Positions 18,318 through 28,111 are shown, counted from the stretch's first letter. The stretch: DNA of 64,000 bases from Rhodococcus sp. IEGM 1381 (GCF_030056795.1 NZ_JASHKQ010000001.1:186001-250000); one strand, 5' to 3'. The notes: generated by a model from the sequence alone, not told the origin. Made by a program: numbers and translations.

Positions 18318-19787
18318 TCATCCGAACGGCGATGGTGTGAGCGTGTACTTGGTCTGCAGGTATTCGTGGATTCCTTCGGCTCCGCCCTCGCGGCCGAGAC
18401 CGGACATCTTCCATCCACCGAACGGTGCAGCCGCATTGGACACGACTCCGACGTTGAGACCCATCATTCCCGTGTGCAGACGCTCGATCATTCGTTGGCC
18501 GCGGGCGAAGTCCTCGGTGTAGACGTAGGACACCAATCCGTACTCGGTGTCGTTCGCACGCGCCACCGCCTCGTCCTCCGAGGCGAAGCTCGAGATGGCG
18601 AGAACGGGCCCGAATATCTCCTCGCGCATGATGTCGCTGCCGGGTTCCACATCGGTCAACACAGTCGGAGCGTAGAAGGTGCCCGCGCGCTCCACAGCGA
18701 TTCCGCCCGTGGCGACGGTCGCGCCGCGCTGTACTGCATCGCGGACCAACTCGCCGGCTTTCCGAACGCCTCCTGCATCGATGAGAGGGCCGATCGTGAC
18801 GCCGTCCTCGGTGCCGCGTCCGATCGTGAAGCTTTCGACCTTCTCGGTGACCCGACGGGTGAACTCCTGCACTACGGACTCGTGCACGATGAATCGATTG
18901 GCTGCCGTGCACGCCTGACCGATATTGCGAAATTTGGCGGCGATTGCGCCGTCGACCGCTTTGTCGAGATCGGCGTCGCCGAACACGACGAACGGAGCAT
19001 TTCCGCCCAGCTCCATCGATGTCCGCAGCACCCCGGTTGCGGCCTGACGCATCAAGTTCTGACCTACCGGCGTCGAGCCGGTGAAGGAGAGCTTGCGCAG
19101 TCGTGGGTCGGCGATGATCGGCTCCGACAATGCCGACGACGAGGACGTGGTGACCACGTTGACCACACCATCGGGAAGTCCGGCTTGCCGGAGAACCTCG
19201 ACGAGCAGCAACGTCGTCAAAGGAGTCAGCGCAGCCGGCTTCACCACGACTGTGCAACCCGCGGCCAGGGCGGGCGCGATCTTTCGAGTGGCCATGGCCA
19301 ACGGGAAGTTCCACGGCGTGATCAGAAAGCACGGCCCGACCGGATGCTGGGTGACGTACATCCGGCCGGTGTTCTCCGGATTCGGGCCGTACCGTCCTTG
19401 AACGCGGTTGGTCTCCTCACTGAACCAACGCAGAAATTCACCTCCGTACGCCACCTCTCCCCTGGCTTCGGCAAGGGGCTTACCCATCTCGATAGTCATG
19501 AGCAGCGCAAAATCCTCCCGCCGCTCCTGCAACAGATCGAACGCCCGACGTAGAATCTCGGCGCGTCGACGGGCAGGAGTGTCCGCCCACGACGCGGCTG
19601 CTGCGACGGCAGCGTCCAGGGCCGCCATGCCGTCCTCCGGAGTAGCATCGGCGATCTCGCGGATGACCTCACCGGTTGCCGGATCATGCACGCGGAGAGT
19701 GGTATTCGATTCCGACGGGCGCCACTTGCCGGCGATAAACAAGCCATTGGGGACCGAGGCCAATAGTTCGTTCTCGATATCGGTCAT
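18318..19787 (-). CDS. gabD: NAD(P)-dependent succinate-semialdehyde dehydrogenase
   Basis: 489 residues, the usual GabD length. Aldehyde dehydrogenase motifs: NAD-binding TPWNFPLAMATRKIAPAL and FTGSTPVGQ, the general-base Glu in MELGGNAPF, and the catalytic Cys in GQACTAANR. It is the last gene of the minus-strand transcript running from the transporter through the hydroxylase, and overlaps the hydroxylase stop. Succinic semialdehyde is the end product of the homoprotocatechuate pathway encoded on the other side of the regulatory region, so its placement makes sense. A second ALDH of similar likely role lies at 29757. Confidence 0.85.
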   Translation of the reverse strand: MTDIENELLASVPNGLFIAGKWRPSESNTTLRVHDPATGEVIREIADATPEDGMAALDAAVAAAASWADTPARRRAEILRRAFDLLQERREDFALLMTIEMGKPLAEARGEVAYGGEFLRWFSEETNRVQGRYGPNPENTGRMYVTQHPVGPCFLITPWNFPLAMATRKIAPALAAGCTVVVKPAALTPLTTLLLVEVLRQAGLPDGVVNVVTTSSSSALSEPIIADPRLRKLSFTGSTPVGQNLMRQAATGVLRTSMELGGNAPFVVFGDADLDKAVDGAIAAKFRNIGQACTAANRFIVHESVVQEFTRRVTEKVESFTIGRGTEDGVTIGPLIDAGGVRKAGELVRDAVQRGATVATGGIAVERAGTFYAPTVLTDVEPGSDIMREEIFGPVLAISSFASEDEAVARANDTEYGLVSYVYTEDFARGQRMIERLHTGMMGLNVGVVSNAAAPFGGWKMSGLGREGGAEGIHEYLQTKYTLTPSPFG

Positions 19788-21706
19788 ACCAGTTCCTTTG
19801 CGACGGTTGCGTTCTGCGCCAGCATGTTCTCACCGAAGAAAGCGGCCAGTTCGGCGGTGGCATCGAGTGGGAGTATCTGCGCTACGTACTGGTCCGGCCT
19901 GACCACTACAATTGCCCCGTTTCGGTCTATTCCGCGCTCCTCGAATATGTCGACGACCGGATCCACGGCGTAGACCTTCTCGTAATCGACGAGCCCGAAC
20001 GGACCTCCCACGGGAAGAAAGATCGACTGCACTGCGCCGAGATCGACCGCAGTGTGGACCTGCTGATAGACGACTTTGATGTCGAAACGACTGTCGATGT
20101 CGGCCCCGATCGGGGTGTAACGGACAACCGGCGATTCCGGTGCCGTCGACAACCAGTGCGCCAACGCGTCCAGCGTCCGACTGGATGAATGGATACCCGC
20201 AGCAACAGAGTCGGCGAAAACGTATATCCGCCAACGCCCATCGGCGCGGTGGTGGTGACCCAGATGCACCGGATTGGCGTCGCACACACGCACGACCGGT
20301 ACCGACTTGAACCGCTTTCCGACCGAAAAGCCCGTGGCCAGATGTTGATTCGCGGTATCGCCGACGATCATCGAGCGGTCGTACTCGGTCATGAATCCGG
20401 CCGGGAACTCAGCTGTCTTGACGTAGAACTCTTCGAGTTCCGAAGGGTTTTCGAAGTCCTCGGGCCGCTTCGCCATCATCGTCGACCATTCCTTGTCGAA
20501 GTCGATCAGGTTCTGTGCGATGACCTGCCGCTCCGCGTTGTACGTCGAGAGCAGACGCTCCGGGCTGCGCCCTTCGAGTACGTGGCCGAGCTTCCAGGCA
20601 AGGTTGAATCCGTCCTGCATGGATACGTTCATGCCCTGCCCGGCCTTGGCGCTGTGCGTATGACATGCGTCTCCGGTGATGAACACGTGTGGCGTTCGGG
20701 TACCCACCTGCTCTGCCGGTACGTCGTCGAACCGGTCCGTGACACGATGGCCTACCTCGTAAACACTGTGCCACGCAACATCTTTTACATCGAGCGTATA
20801 CGGATGCATGATCTCGTTCGCCTGAGCGATGATGTCCTCGATACTCGTATTACGCACACTGCGGTTGTCGTTCTCGGCGACCTCACCGAGATCGACGTAC
20901 ATGCGGAACAGGTGCCCTCCCTCGCGTGGGATGTGCAGGATGCTGCCACCGGAACCGGACTGGATCGCACACTTGGTCCTGATGTCGGGGAAATCTGTGA
21001 CGGCAAGGACGTCCATGACTCCCCAGGCATGAAATGCTTTGTTCCCCAATGGAGTGCACCCGATGGTGTCGCGTACGGCGCTGCGCGCACCATCGGACCC
21101 CACGACATATTTGGCGCGCACGGTACGCAGGCGACCCGCCGAATCGCCGCCGTTCTGCTTCAGGGTCACAGTGACCGGATATTCTCCGTCGCCAACCTCA
21201 AGAGTGCAGAACTCGTATCCGAAATCCGGCTTCATTCGCGTAGGAGCATTGGCCATGACCTCGGCGAAGTAGTCGAGAACCCGGGCTTGGTTGACGATCA
21301 GATGCGGAAACTCGCTGATCCCGGTTGCATCGTCGGGCGTTCGCGCGGCACGCACGATCTTGCTCGGGTCGTTCGGATCCGGCTTCCAGAACGCCATTTC
21401 GGTGATGCGGTATGCCTCGGCGGTGATTCGGTCCGCAAACCCGAAGGCCTGGAACGTCTCGACGCTGCGCGCCTGAATGCCGTCCGCCTGCCCGATGGCA
21501 AGTCGGCCCGTCCGCTTCTCGACGATTCGTGTTGTCACCGTGGGAAATTGCGAGAGCTGTGCGGCGGTGATCATCCCGGCAGGTCCGGTACCGACGATGA
21601 GTACATCGACCTCGTCGGGAAGATCGTCGGGTCGGTTGACTCCGGTTCCCGCAGCAGTCGCGATCCGCGGGTCACCCGAGACATAACCGTGGTGGTGAAA
21701 TTGCAT
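19784..21706 (-). CDS. FAD-dependent phenolic monooxygenase, 3-hydroxybenzoate 4-monooxygenase-like
   Basis: 640 residues, the length of MobA/phenol 2-monooxygenase. The start MQFHHHGYVSGDP resembles the N-terminus of Comamonas 3-hydroxybenzoate 4-monooxygenase (MobA). Motifs: VDVLIVGTGPAGMITAAQL (FAD), a DG motif in VGSDGARSAVRD, GDACHTHSAKAGQGMN (GD motif), and a C-terminal thioredoxin-like domain (about the last 170 residues) typical of phenol hydroxylases. In a homoprotocatechuate cluster the natural substrate could instead be 3-hydroxyphenylacetate, hydroxylated para to the phenol to give homoprotocatechuate. Substrate is inference. Confidence 0.83.
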   Translation of the reverse strand: MQFHHHGYVSGDPRIATAAGTGVNRPDDLPDEVDVLIVGTGPAGMITAAQLSQFPTVTTRIVEKRTGRLAIGQADGIQARSVETFQAFGFADRITAEAYRITEMAFWKPDPNDPSKIVRAARTPDDATGISEFPHLIVNQARVLDYFAEVMANAPTRMKPDFGYEFCTLEVGDGEYPVTVTLKQNGGDSAGRLRTVRAKYVVGSDGARSAVRDTIGCTPLGNKAFHAWGVMDVLAVTDFPDIRTKCAIQSGSGGSILHIPREGGHLFRMYVDLGEVAENDNRSVRNTSIEDIIAQANEIMHPYTLDVKDVAWHSVYEVGHRVTDRFDDVPAEQVGTRTPHVFITGDACHTHSAKAGQGMNVSMQDGFNLAWKLGHVLEGRSPERLLSTYNAERQVIAQNLIDFDKEWSTMMAKRPEDFENPSELEEFYVKTAEFPAGFMTEYDRSMIVGDTANQHLATGFSVGKRFKSVPVVRVCDANPVHLGHHHRADGRWRIYVFADSVAAGIHSSSRTLDALAHWLSTAPESPVVRYTPIGADIDSRFDIKVVYQQVHTAVDLGAVQSIFLPVGGPFGLVDYEKVYAVDPVVDIFEERGIDRNGAIVVVRPDQYVAQILPLDATAELAAFFGENMLAQNATVAKELV

Positions 21707-21708
21707 TG

Positions 21709-23088
21709 TCAGACCTTCGCCAATCTTCTGATAGGGCTTACCGATTGTTCGCTTTCGTGATCCGGTCCCAGAGGAATTCCGCTGCGGTCGCGCAGCAGGA
21801 GCGTGGCCACCAGACTTAACAGGACCATGATCACGAGATATACGGTGACGGCGGTTGTCGTTCCGGTTGCACGCACGAGGGCTGCAGCGATGGTCGGAGC
21901 GAAGGCTCCGCCGATGATGGCTCCGATCGCATAGGAAATCGACACTCCCGAGAATCGAACCGACGCAGGGAACAACTCCGCATACAGCGCCGCCTGCGGA
22001 CCGTAGGTGAATCCGAGGCCGACTGTGGTGAACACCAGACCCAGCAACAAAATCCAGACGCTACCGGTGTTCACCAGAGTGAACAGTGGAATCAGCGCAG
22101 CAAGTAGCAGAATCCAGCCGATCACATACGTGGACCGACGGCCGATGCGATCGCTCACCCAGGCGCCTACCCAGGTGAAGATCAGCCAACTCAGCGCCGA
22201 TCCCGCTACCGCCCACAGCACCGGACCGCGATCGAGGCCCACCGGGCCGGCGGGGTTGGTCGCGTAGTTCTGGATGTAGCCACCGGTGGTCATGTACCCC
22301 ACCGCACTGTTGCCCGCGAACACCAGCGCCGCAACGATGACCAGCCTCCAATGATTGCGGAAGAGCTCGACGATGGGTGTTTTCGTCTGCTCCTTGCGCT
22401 GGGCGATCTCGAGGAAGACCGGGCTCTCCTCGACGCGTCGACGAATGTAATGCCCGATCAGAATCAGTACGACGGAAAACAGGAACGGCACTCGCCAACC
22501 CCACTGCTCGAAGGCCTCACCGGGAGCGATGATCGTCATCAGCGCCATCACGCCGGAAGCGAGCAACAGACCCAACGGAACTCCTACCTGCGGGGAGGCC
22601 CCGTAGACGCCACGCTTGTGGTCGGGGGCATGTTCGACGGCCATCAGAACCGCGCCGCCCCACTCACCACCGGCTGAAATGCCCTGCAGGATACGAAGAA
22701 CGATGAGCAGGATTGGTGCGGAGACACCGATTGCGCTGTACGTCGGCAGCAGTCCGACCAAGCTGGTCGCGACACCCATCATCACCAGCGTGACCATCAG
22801 CACGACTCGGCGGCCGTAGCGGTCTCCATAGTGCCCGGCCAGGAATGCACCGAGTGGACGGAATAGAAAGCTGATGCCGACCGTCAGAAACGACAGGATC
22901 GTCGCGACTCCGTTGCCTGCTGGTCCGAAGAACAGGTTGCCGAATACGAGGCCGGCCGCGGCTGCGTAGATGAAGAAGTCGTACCACTCGACAGTTGTTC
23001 CCACCACGGCTGCGAAAACAACGCGTCGACGTTCGCGCTCGGTGATGGGGCTGCCGTGGTCCAACGGTTGCCGGGGCGGGTTGATCAT
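21709..23088 (-). CDS. MFS transporter, metabolite:H+ symporter (MHS) family
   Basis: 459 residues from the ATG at 23088, chosen for the strong GAGGAG six bases upstream; the frame is open to 23115. Twelve membrane helices are predicted from hydrophobicity, starting GTTVEWYDFFIYAAAAGLVF, the hallmark first helix of the MHS family, with the cytoplasmic motif GDRYGRR. These carriers import aromatic or dicarboxylic acids with protons. First gene of the minus-strand transcript and divergent from the catabolic genes across a palindromic operator, so it probably imports the hydroxyphenylacetate or related acid degraded here. Confidence 0.87.
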   Translation of the reverse strand: MINPPRQPLDHGSPITERERRRVVFAAVVGTTVEWYDFFIYAAAAGLVFGNLFFGPAGNGVATILSFLTVGISFLFRPLGAFLAGHYGDRYGRRVVLMVTLVMMGVATSLVGLLPTYSAIGVSAPILLIVLRILQGISAGGEWGGAVLMAVEHAPDHKRGVYGASPQVGVPLGLLLASGVMALMTIIAPGEAFEQWGWRVPFLFSVVLILIGHYIRRRVEESPVFLEIAQRKEQTKTPIVELFRNHWRLVIVAALVFAGNSAVGYMTTGGYIQNYATNPAGPVGLDRGPVLWAVAGSALSWLIFTWVGAWVSDRIGRRSTYVIGWILLLAALIPLFTLVNTGSVWILLLGLVFTTVGLGFTYGPQAALYAELFPASVRFSGVSISYAIGAIIGGAFAPTIAAALVRATGTTTAVTVYLVIMVLLSLVATLLLRDRSGIPLGPDHESEQSVSPIRRLAKV

Positions 23089-23159
23089 GGCTACTCCTCG
23101 ATTGAGTGTGCGCACGTGTCAGGGGACACGGTGGGAGGTCATTGCGACTTAGATCACTC

Positions 23160-23171
23160 ATCGTATACGAT
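23160..23171. promoter_or_regulatory. 12-bp palindrome ATCGTATACGAT, probable GntR/FCD operator
   Basis: A perfect 12-bp palindrome in the 120-bp gap between the transporter (minus) and the FAH-RraA gene (plus). A TATGAT -10-like element follows at 23178-23183. FCD-type GntR regulators commonly bind palindromes of the form TNGTATACNA, and such a regulator is encoded 1.5 kb downstream in the same transcript (24702). It would control both divergent units. Palindrome seen; binding inferred. Confidence 0.6.
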
Positions 23172-23208
23172 CTGAGATATGATGCAAGAGTCGCTATCGA
23201 GGAGGACC

Positions 23209-24705
23209 ATGACGACGCACAGCCACTCTGCAGCCGAACAAACCACACCGGGCGCGCTGTCCAGACCCGGCAAAATCGTTGCGGTACACCTGAGTTACGC
23301 CTCACGCGCAGATCAGCGTGGGCGTCGACCGGAGAACCCCTCGTACTTCTTCAAGCCGTCGAGTTCCGTGGGATCCACCGGTGGAACGATAGAAAAGCCC
23401 TTGGGTACGGAGCTACTGGCTTTCGAGGGCGAGATTGCGTTGGTGATCGGAACGGCTGCACGCACGGTGTCGATCGACGCGGCCTGGAGTCATATCGCGG
23501 GGGTCACCGCGGCCAACGACTTCGGACTGTACGACCTCCGCGCACCCGACAAAGGGTCCAACGTCAGGTCGAAGGGCCGTGACGGGTACACACCGCTCGG
23601 CCCCGGCGTCATCGACGCCACCTCGGTCAGCCCCACCGAGCTTCGATTGCGCACTTGGGTCAACGGCGAGCTCGTCCAGGACGACACCACCGCAGATCTC
23701 ATCTTTTCCCTCCCTCGGCTCGTTGCAGACCTGTCTCAGCACTTCACGTTGGAACCGGGCGACATCATTCTCACCGGTACCCCTGCGGGCTCCTCTGTGG
23801 TCTCCACCGGCGACGTCGTGGAGGTCGAAGTCGATGCCCCCGGAGGCCATACGTCCGGCCGGCTCGTCACGACAGTCGTTGCGGGCACCACCGAATTCGA
23901 CAGCACTCTCGGATCCACCCCTTCGGTGGACGATGCCCAGCGCGCCGACGCGTGGGGTTCACCCGAAGCTGCGGGGCTGAAGTCGGCGGCACGCCCTGGC
24001 CTGGCTACAGAGTTGCGCGAGAAGCTCACTCGCGTACCGGTTGCGGGCCTGTCCGCACAGCTACGCAAGCGCGGTCTGAACAACGTGTCGATCGATGGAG
24101 TTCACGCTCTGACGCCGGGCACGAAGATCGTCGGCGTGGCCCGCACGCTGCGGTTCGTGCCCAACCGCGAGGACCTGTTCGTCTCACACGGCGGCGGCTA
24201 CAACGCACAGAAGCAAGCGTTCGACGCGGTGTCCGACGGTGAGATCATCGTGATCGAGGCTCGCGGAGAGCTCGGCTCGGGAACACTCGGCGACATCCTC
24301 GCGCTGCGCGCACAGTCGCGCGGTGCAGCCGGCGTCGTTACCGACGGTGGAGTACGCGATCGTGATGCAGTTGCAGATATCGGCTTGCCGGTATTCGCGG
24401 CGACGGCCCACCCCGCAGTTCTGGGCCGACGCCACGTGCCCTGGGACCACGACCTGACCATCGGCTGCGGTGGCGCAACGGTCCAACCCGGCGACATCAT
24501 CGTCGGTGACGGCGACGGCGTCATCGTGATTCCCCCGGCACTGGCTGCCGAAGTCGCCGACGCCGCCCTCGCCCAGGAGGAACAAGACGCATGGGTGGCC
24601 GATCAGGTCGCTGCCGGGCATGCACTCGACGGACTGTTTCCGCCCAATGAAGAGTGGAAGCAGAAGTACGAGACCTGGCGGCAGAACCAAGGAGCGCAAC
24701 AGTGA
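23209..24705 (+). CDS. FAH-family domain fused to RraA-like (HMG aldolase/decarboxylase) domain
   Basis: 498 residues from the ATG at 23209 after GAGGAGG. Residues about 20-235 form a fumarylacetoacetase-like domain: an acidic metal region around LLAFEGEIALVIG, VTAANDFGLYDLR, and LTGTPAGSSVV. After a linker, residues about 285-480 form an RraA-like domain with GELGSGTLGDILALRAQ and VVTDGGVRDRDAV, the phosphate/metal-binding Arg-Asp motif of 4-hydroxy-4-methyl-2-oxoglutarate aldolase and oxaloacetate decarboxylases. In the homoprotocatechuate route the E. coli enzyme HpcE has two FAH domains; here one seems to be replaced by RraA. Probable OPET decarboxylase/isomerase; activity split unknown. 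Confidence 0.8.
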   Translation: MTTHSHSAAEQTTPGALSRPGKIVAVHLSYASRADQRGRRPENPSYFFKPSSSVGSTGGTIEKPLGTELLAFEGEIALVIGTAARTVSIDAAWSHIAGVTAANDFGLYDLRAPDKGSNVRSKGRDGYTPLGPGVIDATSVSPTELRLRTWVNGELVQDDTTADLIFSLPRLVADLSQHFTLEPGDIILTGTPAGSSVVSTGDVVEVEVDAPGGHTSGRLVTTVVAGTTEFDSTLGSTPSVDDAQRADAWGSPEAAGLKSAARPGLATELREKLTRVPVAGLSAQLRKRGLNNVSIDGVHALTPGTKIVGVARTLRFVPNREDLFVSHGGGYNAQKQAFDAVSDGEIIVIEARGELGSGTLGDILALRAQSRGAAGVVTDGGVRDRDAVADIGLPVFAATAHPAVLGRRHVPWDHDLTIGCGGATVQPGDIIVGDGDGVIVIPPALAAEVADAALAQEEQDAWVADQVAAGHALDGLFPPNEEWKQKYETWRQNQGAQQ

Positions 24706-25373
24706 CCCAGAGCAAATCGCAGATTGCGTATCACTACGTCAAAGAGCGGATCTCACTCCAGGAGTACACACCGGGCTACCGGTTGGTACTCGGCTCCATA
24801 GCCAAGGAACTCGAGATGAGCGTCGTGCCCGTCCGCGAAGCGATCAGGCAGCTCGAAGCCGAGGGCATGGTGACGTTCGAGCGCAATGTCGGTGCGCATG
24901 TCGCGATGGTCGATGACACCCAATACCGCTACAGCATGCAAAGTTTGAGCATTCTGGAAGGCGCAGCCACCGCGTTGGCTGCGCGACGACTCTCCGAGGA
25001 CGACCTACGCCGGGCCCGATCGGTGAACGATCGGATGATCGAGTCCTTGCAACATTTCGACCCCAAGCAGTTCACTTTGCTCAATCAGGAGTTTCACAAG
25101 ATCTTGTACGCGAAGTGCGTCAATCCCCGAATGTTGACGCTCGTCGAAGCCGAATGGGGACGTCTCGGTCATCTGCGAGCGTCGACCTTCGCGTTCGTTC
25201 CTGGCCGGGCCAACGAATCGGTCAACGAACACGAGAACATCGTCCGTCTCATAGAGATCGGGGCCCCGCTGGGAGAGATCGAGAAGGCCGCCCGCCGACA
25301 TCGATCCGCAACCCTGGACGCCTACCTGATCCACGAGCACCCCGACGAGACACTCGGCCTTCCTGCCTACTGA
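24702..25373 (+). CDS. GntR-family regulator (FCD-type)
   Basis: 223 residues from a GTG overlapping the preceding stop. N-terminal winged helix with LGSIAKELEMSVVPVREAIRQL, then an all-helical effector-binding domain of the FCD type with His residues (HKILYAK, HENIVRL) in metal-ligand positions. It lies inside the catabolic operon rather than apart, so it is made with the enzymes and probably autoregulates through the ATCGTATACGAT palindrome at 23160. Inducer likely a pathway intermediate. Confidence 0.85.
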   Translation: MTQSKSQIAYHYVKERISLQEYTPGYRLVLGSIAKELEMSVVPVREAIRQLEAEGMVTFERNVGAHVAMVDDTQYRYSMQSLSILEGAATALAARRLSEDDLRRARSVNDRMIESLQHFDPKQFTLLNQEFHKILYAKCVNPRMLTLVEAEWGRLGHLRASTFAFVPGRANESVNEHENIVRLIEIGAPLGEIEKAARRHRSATLDAYLIHEHPDETLGLPAY

Positions 25374-25393
25374 CTACGACACCTGGAGAATCC

Positions 25394-26926
25394 ATGACCA
25401 ATACCGTTGCCGCACAATCACAACACCACGTCCCCGCCGACCTGCCCGAGAAAATTCAGCACTACATCGGAGGTAAATTCGTCGACTCTATCGACGGCGC
25501 CACCTTCGAGGTATCGGATCCCGTCTCGAACGAGACATACGTTCGGGCCGCGGCAGGCAAGAAAGCCGACATCGACCACGCCGTGAACGCCGCAGCCCAG
25601 GCATTCGAGCAAGGTCCATGGCCGCGCATGCTGCCACGGGAACGTTCTCGGGTCCTGCACCGCATAGCCGACATCGTCGAGTCACACGACGCTCGCCTCG
25701 CCGAATTGGAATCGTTCGATTCCGGTCTGCCCATCACCCAGGCCCTCGGCCAAGCACGCCGTGCCGCCGAGAACTTCCGCTTCTTCGCAGACCTGATCGT
25801 GGCGCAATCCGACGATACCTACAAGGTGCCCGGCAGGCAGATCAACTACGTCAACCGAACACCTATCGGCGTCGCAGGACTGATCACGCCGTGGAACACC
25901 CCCTTCATGCTCGAGTCCTGGAAACTCGGTCCTGCCTTGGCAACCGGCAACACCGTCGTACTCAAGCCGGCCGAATTCACCCCGCTGTCCGCATCGCTGT
26001 GGGCCGGTATCTTCGAGGAAGCCGGACTGCCCGAGGGTGTGTTCAACCTCGTCAACGGACTCGGCGAAGAGGCCGGCGACGCGTTGGTCAAGCATCCCGA
26101 CGTCCCACTGATCTCCTTCACCGGCGAATCGAGCACCGGACAGTTGATCTTCGCCAACGCAGCGCCGCACCTGAAGGGGCTGTCGATGGAACTCGGCGGC
26201 AAGAGCCCAGCAGTGGTGTTCGCCGACGCCGATCTCGACGCAGCCATCGATGCCACGATTTTCGGGGTCTTCTCCCTCAACGGTGAGCGCTGCACCGCAG
26301 GCAGTCGCATTCTCGTCGAGCGACCGATCTACGACGAGTTCATCGAACGCTATGCAGCACAGGCGAAGCGCGTCCGCGTCGGCTACCCCCACGACCCCTC
26401 GACCGAGGTCGGCGCACTGGTGCACACCGAGCACTACGACAAGGTCATGAGCTACATCGAGATCGGCAAGACCGAGGCCAGGCTCGTCGCCGGCGGTGGC
26501 CGCGCCGACGGCTTCGAGGTGGGCAACTTCGTCACACCGACCGTGTTCGCCGACGTGAAGCCCGACGCACGCATCTTCCAGGAGGAGATATTCGGACCGG
26601 TCGTCGCGATCACCCCGTTCGACAGCGACTCGGAGGCATTGGAATTGGCGAACGGTGTTCGCTACGGACTCGCTGCGTACATCTGGACCAACGATCTCAA
26701 GCGGGCCCACAACTTCTCACAATCGGTCCAGGCCGGCATGGTCTGGTTGAACTCCAACAATGTTCGCGATCTGCGTACGCCGTTCGGAGGAGTCAAGGCG
26801 TCCGGGCTCGGCCATGAGGGTGGCTACCGCTCCATCGACTTCTACACCCAGCAGCAAGCAGTGCACATCACTCTGGGGGAAGTTCACAACCCGACCTTCG
26901 GCAAAGCCGACTCCCAGCAGCACTGA
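25394..26926 (+). CDS. hpcC: 5-carboxymethyl-2-hydroxymuconate semialdehyde dehydrogenase
   Basis: 510 residues from the ATG at 25394 with GGAGAA upstream. ALDH motifs: LITPWNTPFMLESWKLGPAL, SFTGESSTGQ, base Glu in MELGGKSP, catalytic Cys in NGERCTAGSR. The neighbourhood (homoprotocatechuate dioxygenase, hydratase, aldolase directly downstream) identifies it as the enzyme oxidising the ring-fission aldehyde to 5-carboxymethyl-2-hydroxymuconate with NAD+. Also called HpaE in some strains. Specificity is inferred from context; the ALDH assignment is certain. Confidence 0.87.
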   Translation: MTNTVAAQSQHHVPADLPEKIQHYIGGKFVDSIDGATFEVSDPVSNETYVRAAAGKKADIDHAVNAAAQAFEQGPWPRMLPRERSRVLHRIADIVESHDARLAELESFDSGLPITQALGQARRAAENFRFFADLIVAQSDDTYKVPGRQINYVNRTPIGVAGLITPWNTPFMLESWKLGPALATGNTVVLKPAEFTPLSASLWAGIFEEAGLPEGVFNLVNGLGEEAGDALVKHPDVPLISFTGESSTGQLIFANAAPHLKGLSMELGGKSPAVVFADADLDAAIDATIFGVFSLNGERCTAGSRILVERPIYDEFIERYAAQAKRVRVGYPHDPSTEVGALVHTEHYDKVMSYIEIGKTEARLVAGGGRADGFEVGNFVTPTVFADVKPDARIFQEEIFGPVVAITPFDSDSEALELANGVRYGLAAYIWTNDLKRAHNFSQSVQAGMVWLNSNNVRDLRTPFGGVKASGLGHEGGYRSIDFYTQQQAVHITLGEVHNPTFGKADSQQH

Positions 26927-26959
26927 CTCAGCTCTCACCCACCAAGGACCACTACCGAC

Positions 26960-28111
26960 ATGACAATCACGCCCAACTCACCGGAGCCTGTTGTGACACA
27001 GACCAATCCGATTTGTCCGAAAAACGCTCTCGACACTCCCGCAGCCACTCCCCCGGACGTGCTCCGGTGCGCGTACATGGAACTCGTCGTCACCGACCTC
27101 GATCGTTCACGCAAGTTCTATGTGGACGTACTCGACCTCGTGGTCACAGAAGAAAGCGAGGATGCCGTCTACCTCCGCTCCTTCGAGGAGTTCATCCACC
27201 ACAACCTGGTGCTACGCGAGGGACCGGTGGCCGGCGTTGCCGCATTTTCCTACCGCGTTCGCAGCCCGGAGGATCTCGACAGAGCGGTAGCTTTCTACAC
27301 AGAGCTCGGATGCCGCGTCGAGCGTCGCGCAGACGGCTTCACCAAGGGCATCGGCGACTCCGTTCGAGTGGAAGACCCACTGGGCTTTCCGTACGAGTTC
27401 TTCCACGAGGTCGAACATGTCGAGCGCCTGGCCTGGCACTATCACCTGTACACCCCTGGCGCTCTGGTACGTCTCGACCACTTCAACCAGGTGACCCCGG
27501 ACGTCCCACGCGCGGTCGCCTACATGGAGGATCTCGGGTTCCGCGTCACCGAAGACATTCAGGACGAGGCCGGCACGACGTACGCCGCGTGGATGCGTCG
27601 TAAGTCGACAGTCCACGACACTGCCATGACGGGCGGGGATGGGCCTCGAATGCACCACGTGGCCTTCGCAACTCACGAAAAGCACAACATCATCGCGATC
27701 TGCGACAAGCTCGGATCCCTGCGTATGTCCGATCACATCGAACGCGGCCCCGGCCGCCACGGGGTCTCGAACGCGTTCTACCTGTACCTGCGCGATCCCG
27801 ACGGCCACCGAATCGAGATCTACACCCAGGACTACTACACCGGCGATCCCGACAACCCCGTCGTCACGTGGGACGTGCACGACAACCAGCGCCGAGACTG
27901 GTGGGGCACACCGGTCGTGCCGAGTTGGTACACCGATGCATCCATCGTCCTCGACCTCGACGGCAATCCCCGGCCGGTCATCGCGCGCACAGACGACTCC
28001 GAGATGGCGGTGACGATCGGAGCCGACGGGTTCTCGTACACCCGCAAGGAGGACACCGACGCGATGACGACGCGGAAGCAAGGCGAGTACAAACTCGGAA
28101 ACCAGCTCTGA
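26960..28111 (+). CDS. hpcB: homoprotocatechuate (3,4-dihydroxyphenylacetate) 2,3-dioxygenase
   Basis: 383 residues, with long stretches closely matching Brevibacterium fuscum HPCD, for example GDPLGFPYE-like and DHFNQVTPDVPR segments and the end TIGADGFS. Iron ligands map to His174, His233 and Glu286 (H155, H214, E267 in HPCD), and second-sphere residues His219, His267 and Tyr276 correspond to H200, H248 and Y257. It cleaves 3,4-dihydroxyphenylacetate between C2 and C3 with O2 to give 5-carboxymethyl-2-hydroxymuconate semialdehyde. The N-terminal extension is about 19 residues longer than HPCD; an internal start is possible. Highest-confidence function in this cluster. Confidence 0.93.
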   Translation: MTITPNSPEPVVTQTNPICPKNALDTPAATPPDVLRCAYMELVVTDLDRSRKFYVDVLDLVVTEESEDAVYLRSFEEFIHHNLVLREGPVAGVAAFSYRVRSPEDLDRAVAFYTELGCRVERRADGFTKGIGDSVRVEDPLGFPYEFFHEVEHVERLAWHYHLYTPGALVRLDHFNQVTPDVPRAVAYMEDLGFRVTEDIQDEAGTTYAAWMRRKSTVHDTAMTGGDGPRMHHVAFATHEKHNIIAICDKLGSLRMSDHIERGPGRHGVSNAFYLYLRDPDGHRIEIYTQDYYTGDPDNPVVTWDVHDNQRRDWWGTPVVPSWYTDASIVLDLDGNPRPVIARTDDSEMAVTIGADGFSYTRKEDTDAMTTRKQGEYKLGNQL

